Shown here piece after piece: positions 34,337 through 41,547 of a stretch of DNA of 64,000 nt. The translations under genes were made by a program, and so were the position numbers. The notes under the pieces are model-generated. The model saw only the letters and a program-made list of their open reading frames with translations. It was not told the origin of the DNA and searched no databases. This DNA is from Bordetella parapertussis (GTDB taxonomy: Bacteria; Pseudomonadota; Gammaproteobacteria; Burkholderiales; Burkholderiaceae_B). The stretch spans positions 1 to 64,000 of the forward strand of contig CAMDFD010000007.1 of the NCBI GenBank assembly GCA_945897365.1, written 5' to 3'. The number at the start of each line of letters is the position of its first letter. Within the stretch, counting starts at the first letter, position 1.

Positions 34337-34672
34337 TTAAATTTTTTGTTTGCGTCGTTTGCTCGGCAGCATATCAACATTCATTTTGCCACTTAGTGAT
34401 TTGGCATAAAATCTGTCAATCATTTCTCCACCTGTTCGTGCGTTGCGTTCCAATACAAGCGTATTGATGCTTTCGTCAAATAGCATCCCTTTAATGACTT
34501 CAGTAATACGCAATGAATACAAGTTTCTTTTCTCGCCATCTCTGCCCACAACCAATCGTGTGTCCCAAATCAGCTCTTCAATTTTACGCTTTAGTGGCTT
34601 TAGTGCGTCATCCCTTTGCTGCTTGTCGTACTTGCGTATAAAAACATAGTTATTATCGCTAACTCTGCTAAG
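34337..34672 (-). pseudogene. remnant of a second tyrosine integrase (C-terminal part)
   Basis: The minus-strand frame is open from 34672, just after a TAG, to the stop at 34337. It reads RVSDNNYVFIRKYD, IWDTRLVVGRDGEKRNLYSLR, then LERNARTGGEMIDRFYAK and MNVDML. The order Tyr-Ser-Leu-Arg, then a MID-x-FYAK box carrying the nucleophile Tyr and a Met-Asn-x-x-Met-Leu tail, is that of another integrase subfamily. The N-terminal two thirds are missing and the residue after the catalytic Arg is Ile rather than the usual His, so it is probably dead. It points inwards from the right end of the element. Confidence 0.72.
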
Positions 34673-34905
34673 CTAGCTTTTATAATGATCTCGCAACTTG
34701 TGATAAACATCAGTTGCTTTAAACATAAAGAGATGAAACTGAAATTTAGTCAACGTAACTCTCTTTGTTTCATTCATGGCCAATCGAATTTCATGGTCTC
34801 AACTTTTGCATTTATCAGCCTTTTTGAACATTATAAAAATGGTGCTTAGAGCCCTTGGTTTACTTGGTCAGCAAGGAAATAGATGTAGAAAGGTACTGTT
34901 TTTTG

Positions 34906-35172
34906 AAAAGCACGCTTTTTACAACTTTTGATATATTTTTGAATATGCAAAAACCATTCTTTTCAAAAAACATAATCTCAAACTGACCAAACCACCAAAC
35001 CAACCAAGTAGACCAAGCAGACCAAACCACCAAACCAACCAAGCTGACCAAGTAGACCAAGTTGACCAAGTGCACCAAACCAACCAAGTAGACCAAGTTG
35101 TTTGTTGTAAGAGTGTTTTATGGAAAGGTATGCTTTTCGCATGCTGTTAAGCAGTGTAAAAAGCGTGCTTTT
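34906..35172. repeat. 17-bp inverted repeat framing the tandem array
   Basis: AAAAGCACGCTTTTTAC at 34906-34922 and its exact reverse complement at 35156-35172. A second perfect 14-bp inverted repeat, TGTTTTTTGAAAAG (34897-34910) and CTTTTCAAAAAACA (34959-34972), overlaps the left arm, so alternative foldings are possible. Confidence 0.8.
34984..35100. repeat. 9-bp tandem repeat (ACCAAGTAG-like, about 12-13 units)
   Basis: Units such as ACCAAGTAG, ACCAAGCAG, ACCAAACCA, ACCAAGCTG and ACCAAGTTG follow each other in 9-bp register over about 115 bp. The strand is strongly purine/pyrimidine biased with almost every unit beginning ACCAA. It is not a CRISPR, as there are no unique spacers. Confidence 0.85.
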
Positions 35173-35344
35173 TAATAAACAGCATGTCTTTTAACCAAAC
35201 CACCAAGTTGACCAAACATCCAAATTAAAAGTACTGTTAAGCTTGATTGTTTTCAGCAATAGCTTTGTTTGACAAATGTTGTACGCATATATTTCGTCTT
35301 TGCAACCTATTGTTTTAATTAAGATAAAACTATATCCGTGACAA

Positions 35345-35361
35345 TACAAGCAGTGCCACGG
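35345..35361 (+). repeat. attR, right 17-bp direct repeat
   Basis: Exact copy of 28644-28660. In the SecA frame the following bases read Gln-Leu-Thr-stop, so this looks like the displaced original secA 3' end. Confidence 0.9.
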
Positions 35362-35411
35362 TCAATTGACCTGATTTTTAACCTTATCTTCCAGCCCTAG
35401 AGTGAGCACAC

Positions 35412-36473
35412 GTGAAACATGATCTAACTCGCAACACTCTGGCGGCCATTTTGGTTGTTGGTTTGATCGCACTGTGTTTTTGGGTACTCAAGCCCTTTTT
35501 GGCTGCAATGGTTTGGGCCACAATGATTGTGGTGGCGACCTGGCCTTGGCTCAAGACCTTGGAGCGGGTTTTTGGCAACCGCAGAGCTCCAGCGGTCTTG
35601 GTGATGACGCTCGGCATGCTTTTGCTGCTCGTGATGCCGCTGTCGTGGGCGATTCGAACGATCGCTGAGCGCTCCCATGATTTGATATCCTTTGGTCAGG
35701 GCTTGGCGAGCAAAGGAATGCCAGCGCCACCTGAGTGGGTCTCCGACATTCCTTTGGTTGGTGAAAAAATTGCGGCTTTCTGGTTGAGTTTTAGCTCTGG
35801 TGGGATGAGCGGTTTTATTGATCATGTGTCTCCCTACGCAAGCGAAACAGGTAAATGGTTGTTCGCCCAGTTTGGTGGCTTGGGTGGAATGCTTGTTGAG
35901 TTTTTTCTAGTCGTATTGATCGCTGCTATTTTCTACAGTTCGGGTGAGCAGGCTGCCCTCATGGCACGCCGTGTGGGCAGGCGTCTGGCAGGTGAGCGTG
36001 GCGAGGGCTCAGTTGTGCTGGCGGGACAGGCGATTCGCGCCGTTGCCCTTGGTGTGGGTGTCACCGCGATTTTGCAGACTGGTTTGGGTGGACTGGGTCT
36101 GGTCATTGCCGGCGTACCGTTTGCTGCCGTATTGTCCGCACTCATGTTGATGTTGTGTATCGCTCAGGCCGGGCCGGGATTTGTGTTGTTCCCCGCGGTC
36201 GCGTGGATGTATTGGCAAGGCGACAACAATGCTTGGGCGACCTTTTTGCTTGTTTGGAGCGTTTTTGTCACCATAATGGATAATTTTGTACGACCGATGT
36301 TGATTCGTCGCGGCGCGGACTTGCCACTTTTGTTGATCTTTGTGGGTGTCATTGGTGGTTTGCTCAGCTTTGGCTTGATCGGTATTTTTGTAGGGCCTGT
36401 TGCCTTGGCCGTGACCTATACGCTCGCGCAAGCGTGGGTCGCGGAAGTCCCAGACGATCAGCCGGGCGCATAA
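35412..36473 (+). CDS. AI-2E family (PerM/YhhT-like) membrane permease
   Basis: A 353-residue inner-membrane protein with the AI-2E exporter family layout: paired N-terminal helices (about 10-50), a third helix near 62, a long middle region with amphipathic helices, and a C-terminal block of helices containing GVTAILQTGLGGLGLVIAGVPFA, FVLFPAVAWMYWQGD and DNFVRPMLIRRGADLPLLLIF. The DNxxRPxLI motif is typical. The transported substrate is not predictable. Start GTG at 35412 begins 51 bp past attR, so before integration this gene followed secA directly. Confidence 0.88.
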   Translation: MKHDLTRNTLAAILVVGLIALCFWVLKPFLAAMVWATMIVVATWPWLKTLERVFGNRRAPAVLVMTLGMLLLLVMPLSWAIRTIAERSHDLISFGQGLASKGMPAPPEWVSDIPLVGEKIAAFWLSFSSGGMSGFIDHVSPYASETGKWLFAQFGGLGGMLVEFFLVVLIAAIFYSSGEQAALMARRVGRRLAGERGEGSVVLAGQAIRAVALGVGVTAILQTGLGGLGLVIAGVPFAAVLSALMLMLCIAQAGPGFVLFPAVAWMYWQGDNNAWATFLLVWSVFVTIMDNFVRPMLIRRGADLPLLLIFVGVIGGLLSFGLIGIFVGPVALAVTYTLAQAWVAEVPDDQPGA

Positions 36474-36931
36474 TCCAACGGGAGTGCCGTGGTGCACTTA
36501 ATTGTTTCCATGGCAAAGGCAGAGCTGACATCGAGGAGCTCCACGGAGCGGATCAAGCGCTTGTATACGCTGTCATAGCGATCGATGTCAGGCACCACGA
36601 TTTTGAGCAAATAGTCCGCATCCCCGCTCAAGCGATAGATTTCAACAATCTCGGGAATGCTTGTGGCGCCATCGACGAAGCGTTTCATCCATTTTTCATT
36701 ATGTTGACTGGTCCGGATCGTGACAAAGGTTGTCAGTCCGAGATTGAGCTTGCGTGCGTCGCATAACGCGACTTGTTTTTTGATGATGCCTTCTTCTTGA
36801 AGCTTTTGCAGACGTCGCCAGCAGGGTGTCGGTGTGAGGTTGACAGCGCTTGCGAGGTCAGCCAAAGAAATGCTGGCGTCTTCTTGCATCAGCCTGAGAA
36901 TTTCGCGATCTTTTTTGTCTATTTGCATCAT
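36458..36931 (-). CDS. Lrp/AsnC family transcriptional regulator
   Basis: A 157-residue regulator with an N-terminal helix-turn-helix (DKKDREILRLMQEDASISLADLAS, then LTPTPCWRRLQKLQEEGII) and a C-terminal RAM ligand-binding domain with the amino-acid pocket region IYRLSGDADYLLKIVVPD. It is divergent from a cysteine dioxygenase-like gene across a 91-bp AT-rich gap with an inverted repeat, which suggests that it regulates that gene, possibly in response to a sulfur amino acid. Its 3' end overlaps the permease gene by 16 bp. Confidence 0.92.
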   Translation of the reverse strand: MMQIDKKDREILRLMQEDASISLADLASAVNLTPTPCWRRLQKLQEEGIIKKQVALCDARKLNLGLTTFVTIRTSQHNEKWMKRFVDGATSIPEIVEIYRLSGDADYLLKIVVPDIDRYDSVYKRLIRSVELLDVSSAFAMETIKCTTALPLDYAPG

Positions 36932-36952
36932 TTTTCTATTTATATGTAAATT

Positions 36953-36978
36953 ATTAAAAATAATATCTAATTTTTAAT
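36953..36978. promoter_or_regulatory. AT-rich inverted repeat between lrp-like and cdo-like genes
   Basis: ATTAAAAAT (36953-36961) and ATTTTTAAT (36970-36978) form a 9-bp inverted repeat in the shared promoter region. AT-rich palindromes of this size suit Lrp-type regulators; the assignment is inference. Confidence 0.45.
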
Positions 36979-37022
36979 GATTATTTAGATAAATTGCAAT
37001 TTATTTCTCAAGGTCTGGTTCT

Positions 37023-37697
37023 ATGATGAGAGATCGCATGTATGGATCTTTTGTTATGCAGACCTCGCCAACAGTCCAGTCATTACCCTTAGCCAGTGTA
37101 GCGATCACAGTCGGGGCGCATGCGCAACCCGAGTCCTTGCTCGAGCTTGAAGTCCCAGGCTTGGCGGAGTCGATTCGGCAAGCATGTCTAGGCGAGGCAG
37201 ACCTCGTGCCATACCGTGTTCGTCAGGCCCTGAATCAAGCGCTGGATCGTGCGTCGACTGACCGATTGGTCAACACCATCATGTCGATGCCTTATTCGGC
37301 TCAAACCTACACGCGACACCTGCTGTATGCCGATCCCGCGGGGATGTTTACCGTCGTGGCGTTACGCTGGGATCCGACGCAGGGCAGTCCGGTGCATGCG
37401 CACTTCACGTGGTGTGCCTATCGCGTCTTGAGCGGGGTCTTGTCTGAAAGTCATTTTGAGTACGATCGAGCTGCTGAACAGGCTTATTTGTTCAATCGCG
37501 TCAAGCGTGCGGCAGGTCAGAGTGTCTGTGGTCATGGTGGAATGGACTTTATCCATCGCCTTCATAACGAAGGCGATAAAACGGTTGTATCGATTCATGT
37601 GTATGGGATTGATGCTGCGCGTATGAGTACGCATGTCAACCGCATGATGACAGTCTCGCTCAGAGCAGAAACACCGTCGCAAGCCCCAGAAAAATAA
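37023..37697 (+). CDS. cysteine dioxygenase-type thiol dioxygenase
   Basis: A 224-residue cupin enzyme that would oxidise cysteine (or a related thiol such as 3-mercaptopropionate) to the sulfinate with ferrous iron. The iron-ligand motif PVHAHFTWCAYRVLSG (two His, about residue 119) and the later HRLHNEGDKTVVSIHVYG (third His) match the bacterial cysteine dioxygenase family. AAGG lies nine bases before the ATG at 37023; ATG codons at residues 2, 6 and 12 are alternatives. The last 38 bp overlap the convergent mgtE. Confidence 0.82.
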   Translation: MMRDRMYGSFVMQTSPTVQSLPLASVAITVGAHAQPESLLELEVPGLAESIRQACLGEADLVPYRVRQALNQALDRASTDRLVNTIMSMPYSAQTYTRHLLYADPAGMFTVVALRWDPTQGSPVHAHFTWCAYRVLSGVLSESHFEYDRAAEQAYLFNRVKRAAGQSVCGHGGMDFIHRLHNEGDKTVVSIHVYGIDAARMSTHVNRMMTVSLRAETPSQAPEK

Positions 37698-39126
37698 AGA
37701 AACCCAGCGAATCCGTTGCAAAGGTTAGCAGCACCGAGGACCCCATCGCAGGGTCCTTTCCAAAACGGGTTCGTACGATCGGGACGAGAACACCGATCAT
37801 GGCACCAATCAGCATATTGCAGATCATGGCGGCCATCATCACGAGCGCAATCGCGATCGAACTAGAAATCGCCCAGGCAAACACCGCGGCGATCGCACTG
37901 CCGACAAGACCCACCATGAAGGTCACAAGCAATTCGCGTTTAAAGAGTTGCCAGACATTGTTGTCCGTGATTCGACCCACTGCCAACGCACGAATGATCA
38001 AGGTCATGGTTTGGTTGCCGGAGTTACCGCCAATCCCCGCGACGATCGACATCAGGAAAGCGAGCACGACAATGGTACTGACCGTGTCTTCGAAGCGCGA
38101 AGCGATAAAAGATGCTGTGGCGGCCGTGCAGAGATTCAATAGCAACCAGGGCGCACGATTGCGCAGCGCACGGCTCACGGGGGCGAAAATATCCTCGTCT
38201 TGCATACCCGCGCGTGAAAGTGCCTGTTCATCCGAGTCCTCGCGGATCACGTCCACGACCTCAGCGATCGTGACACGACCAATCAGACGACCAAGATCAT
38301 CTACCACGGGCGCGGACACTAAGTCATAGCGTTCGAATGCGCCGGCGGCCTCTGCATCGGCATCCAGAGGGCTGAGCGACAAGTAGTCCGTGCTCATCAC
38401 GTCACTCACCTGCGCGTCCGGCTCGTTGACGAGCAGTGATGACAGGCTGAGCGTACCAAGAAGCTTGTCTTGACGATTGACGACAAAAATTTGATCCGTA
38501 TGGTCTGGGAGCTCGGGCAGGCGTCTGAGGTAGCGCAGAACCACCTCGAGTGAGACGTCTTCGCGAACACGGACCATTTCAAAGTCCATGATGCCGCCGA
38601 CACTGTCGTCGGGATAGCCCATGGCCTCGATGAGACGGGCGCGCTCTTCGTCAGTCAGGCCTTTTTGAACCTCGGCCACTACATCGGGGGGTAAGTCAGG
38701 CGCAAGGTCTGCGAGCTCGTCCGCGTCCATGTTCTCGGTGGCGGCGACCAGATCTTGACGATCCATGGTCTTGATGAGCGACTCACGCACCCAGTCATCG
38801 ACTTCGAGTAGCACATCGGCGTCATGTTCAGCCCCCACCAGACGCCAGATCATCTGACGCTCGATGTTTGGAACTGAGCCTAGGATAAAAGCGATATCTG
38901 CAGGGTGTAGATCATTGACCAGCGCAGATAACTCGGCTTCGTGCTGACGATGAAGGAGATTTTCAACGAGTTCGGCCCGGTGGTCGCCATCCTCTTGGCG
39001 ATGTACCAGGTTTTCGACTAACTCGTGACGATGTAATAGTTCCTGAACTTTGGCAAGCGCAAGCTGAGCGTCCTCGGGATCAAGGCGCCTGACTAATGCT
39101 GCTGGATCGACAGGTGTTTGCGTCAT
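37660..39126 (-). CDS. mgtE: magnesium transporter MgtE
   Basis: A 488-residue Mg2+ channel with the complete MgtE layout: N-domain (about 30-180, with ALVNDLHPADIAFILGSVP), two CBS domains (about 185-310, MDFEMVRVREDVSLEVVL and VSDVMSTDYLSLSPLDADA), and five membrane helices from about 335 with GGNSGNQTMTLIIRALAVG, the conserved pore region. The N-terminus has a partly repeated HRxELVENLxHRQ stretch near residues 33-67. It lies 19 bp after the YeiH-like gene on the same strand, so the two are likely one transcript. Confidence 0.95.
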   Translation of the reverse strand: MTQTPVDPAALVRRLDPEDAQLALAKVQELLHRHELVENLVHRQEDGDHRAELVENLLHRQHEAELSALVNDLHPADIAFILGSVPNIERQMIWRLVGAEHDADVLLEVDDWVRESLIKTMDRQDLVAATENMDADELADLAPDLPPDVVAEVQKGLTDEERARLIEAMGYPDDSVGGIMDFEMVRVREDVSLEVVLRYLRRLPELPDHTDQIFVVNRQDKLLGTLSLSSLLVNEPDAQVSDVMSTDYLSLSPLDADAEAAGAFERYDLVSAPVVDDLGRLIGRVTIAEVVDVIREDSDEQALSRAGMQDEDIFAPVSRALRNRAPWLLLNLCTAATASFIASRFEDTVSTIVVLAFLMSIVAGIGGNSGNQTMTLIIRALAVGRITDNNVWQLFKRELLVTFMVGLVGSAIAAVFAWAISSSIAIALVMMAAMICNMLIGAMIGVLVPIVRTRFGKDPAMGSSVLLTFATDSLGFFIFLGLATVFLL

Positions 39127-39145
39127 GCGGATACACCATAGTTGT

Positions 39146-40189
39146 TCAGGTGACGAGCTTCACTAAGGCGTAGCCGCCGAATGCAAGCAGTATAAACAGG
39201 ATCACGCCCAGTACTACGACACGCGGGCCCGCATCACGGATTTGTGTAAAGCGTGTTTGGATACCGAGTGCAGTCATGGCCATCGTCAAAACGAAAATAT
39301 CGAGCGCGCGCAAGGCTTGTAACACTGCTGGAGGGATGATGTTTGCGGAGTTGATCAGGGCGAGGACTAAAAAGCCGATGGCGAACCAAGGGATGGGCAG
39401 TTTGGGACGTGGTGCACCCGCCTCGGCGTTGGCAATGGCGACGCGTTGAAGCCAGAGGCCCAGAATGATCAGCACTGGAACAAGCAAGGCGACACGTGTC
39501 ATTTTTACAATCGTGGCCACCTCGGTCGTGGCGGCATCGATGTTGCTGGCCGAGGCGACGACTTGAGCGACCTCATGGACTGAGCCGCCAAGAAAAATAC
39601 CAAAGGCGCGAGGATCCATATCAAACCAACCCGCCTGATACAAAAGCGGGTAGAGGAACATTGAGATCGTGCCAAAGAGCACGACGGTCGCAACTGCGAC
39701 TGAAGCTTTGTGCGGGGCAGATTTAAGGGTGGATTCGAACGCTAGCACCGCGGCGGCACCACACACCGCGCTGCCGGCTGAAGTCAGCATCGCCGTGTCA
39801 CGATCGAGCTTGAGAAGTTTGGTGCCGATGAGCGTACCCAGAATCAAAACACCTCCAACGATACCCACTGAAACAACCAGTCCCGGTAGTCCGACCTCGA
39901 TAATTTGTTGGATGCTGATGTTCAATCCATAAAAGGCGACGGCGACGCGGAGCATGCGTTTTGCCGTAAATTGAACACCGACACTCCATTCCGCTGGCAT
40001 GGAGCCGCGCAGGAAATTGCCATACAGCATGCCACAGACGATACCGACAACCAGGGGGCTAAAGCCGAGAGATTTGACGAAAGCAATGCCAGCGAGTTGC
40101 GTGACCGCCGCAGCCATCAAGCCAACGAACAGAACGCCATTAAATCTGTCACGCCAAGGTGACAGGGTTGCTTTGGTGGGATGAGACAT
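39146..40189 (-). CDS. YeiH/UPF0324 family putative sulfate exporter
   Basis: A 347-residue polytopic protein with about ten hydrophobic segments. Family motifs are PLVVGIVCGMLYGN near 44, RMLRVAVAFYGLNIS near 78, the glycine-rich SAGSAVCGAAAVLAFES, and FGIFLGGSVHEVAQVVASA. The family is described as putative sulfate/sulfite-type anion exporters, but experimental support is thin. Position near a cysteine dioxygenase-type gene fits export of sulfur oxyanions arising from cysteine breakdown. Confidence 0.88.
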   Translation of the reverse strand: MSHPTKATLSPWRDRFNGVLFVGLMAAAVTQLAGIAFVKSLGFSPLVVGIVCGMLYGNFLRGSMPAEWSVGVQFTAKRMLRVAVAFYGLNISIQQIIEVGLPGLVVSVGIVGGVLILGTLIGTKLLKLDRDTAMLTSAGSAVCGAAAVLAFESTLKSAPHKASVAVATVVLFGTISMFLYPLLYQAGWFDMDPRAFGIFLGGSVHEVAQVVASASNIDAATTEVATIVKMTRVALLVPVLIILGLWLQRVAIANAEAGAPRPKLPIPWFAIGFLVLALINSANIIPPAVLQALRALDIFVLTMAMTALGIQTRFTQIRDAGPRVVVLGVILFILLAFGGYALVKLVT

Positions 40190-40261
40190 ACCTATCCGGC
40201 AGACTAGTTGAGAATGATCGTGATACTAACCCGATAACTCGACCCAAACCAAGAGATCCTT

Positions 40262-41461
40262 TTAGCGCGCTTTGGAAAACCAGTTTTCAGCGATGTTGAC
40301 CCAATAGGTTGCGCCCAAAGGTAATAGCGCATCGTTGAAGTCGTAGGAGCCATTGTGGAGCATGCAGGGGCCGAGGCCATGTCCAGCATCCCGATGCTCT
40401 CCTAAACCATTGCCAATCCATACGTAGCACCCGGGAACCTCTTGCAACATAAAGGCAAAATCCTCGGCGCCCATGGTGGGTGTGACGTGGTCATCGACTT
40501 GGTCAGCACCCACGATTTCGCGCAGTACGTCCGCGCAAAACGCAGACTCAACAGGATGATTGATCGTTGGGGGGTATTTGCGTACAAAGCTGAAATCCGC
40601 TTGGGCGCCCATCGCCGCTGCAGAGTGCTCGATGACCTCACCCATGCGTTGTTCAATCATATCCAACGTTTCGACGCTAAAAGTTCTAACCGTGCCACGC
40701 ATTTCGGCTTCGGTTGGAATGACGTTGTCCGCGCTGCCTGCGTGAATCTGGGTAATGCTTAACACTGCGGCTTCGAGCGGGTGACGGTTGCGTGTCACGA
40801 TGCTTTGCAGGGCCTGCGCGATATGCACTGCGGTCATGACGGGGTCTACGCCGAGGTGGGGCATGCCACCGTGCGCGCCTTTGCCGCGAACGATAATGCG
40901 AAACTGATTACTCGAGGCCATGATGGGGCCAGCGGTGAGACCAAAGTGACCGACGGGTAGACCCGGCCAGTTATGCATTCCAAAGACGGCTTGCATGGGA
41001 AATTTTTCAAACAAGCCATCTTCCATCATGCGTTTGGCGCCTGCTCCGCCTTCTTCGGCAGGTTGAAAAATGACGTAAACAGTGCCATCGAAATTCTTAT
41101 GCTCAGCCAAGTAGCGGGCCGCACTCAGCAGCATGGCCGTGTGACCGTCGTGGCCACAACCATGCATTTTGCCGGGATGTTGGCTGGCGTGCTCAAAGGT
41201 ATTGAGCTCTTGCATCGGAAGCGCATCGAGGTCAGCGCGTAAACCAATCGCGCGGGTGCCGGGCGTACGACCTTGGATGATGCCGACGACGCCCGTACCA
41301 CCTAGGCCACGATGAATCGGGATACCCCATTTTTGGAGCATTTCAGCCACAACGTCGGCGGTGCGCTTTTCCTCATAGCAAAGCTCTGGATGCGCGTGGA
41401 GATCGCGGCGAATTGCCTGAATTTCGGACTGCCAATTGAGAAAGGGCTCTAGAAGTTTCAT
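40262..41461 (-). CDS. M20 family amidohydrolase (second copy type)
   Basis: A 399-residue hippurate-hydrolase-like enzyme, clearly homologous to the gene at 1363-2550. Signatures are RRDLHAHPELCYEE, GLRADLDALPMQE, HGCGHDGHTAMLL, QPAEEGGAGAKRM, RGKGAHGGMPHLGVDP and MGAEDFAFMLQ. The ATG at 41461 is preferred; a GTG three codons upstream is possible. It is divergent from the acyl-CoA synthetase gene with an 86-bp gap. Confidence 0.92.
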   Translation of the reverse strand: MKLLEPFLNWQSEIQAIRRDLHAHPELCYEEKRTADVVAEMLQKWGIPIHRGLGGTGVVGIIQGRTPGTRAIGLRADLDALPMQELNTFEHASQHPGKMHGCGHDGHTAMLLSAARYLAEHKNFDGTVYVIFQPAEEGGAGAKRMMEDGLFEKFPMQAVFGMHNWPGLPVGHFGLTAGPIMASSNQFRIIVRGKGAHGGMPHLGVDPVMTAVHIAQALQSIVTRNRHPLEAAVLSITQIHAGSADNVIPTEAEMRGTVRTFSVETLDMIEQRMGEVIEHSAAAMGAQADFSFVRKYPPTINHPVESAFCADVLREIVGADQVDDHVTPTMGAEDFAFMLQEVPGCYVWIGNGLGEHRDAGHGLGPCMLHNGSYDFNDALLPLGATYWVNIAENWFSKAR

Positions 41462-41547
41462 GCAAATCACTTTAAATGAGTATGTCTAACAGTATTATCA
41501 ATCCAAATTGTTGTCACGACTGAATAACCCTCACCCTAAATCCGACT

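Larger units (their letters stand above)
34673..35344. other. AT-rich right end of the element, repeats only
   Basis: No credible gene is seen between the integrase remnant and attR. The stretch holds a 9-bp tandem repeat (34984-35100), a second short run of the same motif near 35195-35220, and several inverted repeats. Open frames across the tandem repeat encode only Leu/Val/Tyr/Trp low-complexity peptides. Confidence 0.6.
28644..35361 (+). mobile_element. 6.7-kb integrative element in the 3' end of secA
   Basis: The element is bounded by a perfect 17-bp direct repeat, starts with a tyrosine integrase gene 77 bp inside the left end, and is distinctly more AT-rich than secA and the permease gene on either side. 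Its genes have no core-genome relatives I can name apart from integrases. Removing 6701 bp (one repeat plus the interior) would rejoin secA to its likely original stop codon and to the permease gene. It has no visible replication, conjugation or phage structural genes, so it may be a small satellite-like or defective island. Confidence 0.88.

Noticed and set aside
34860..35096. Leu/Val/Tyr/Trp-rich minus-strand frame
   Set aside because: It is the translation of the 9-bp tandem repeat and has no start signal.
34984..35100. Possible CRISPR array
   Set aside because: Repeats are 9 bp and head to tail with no unique spacers, and no cas genes are present.
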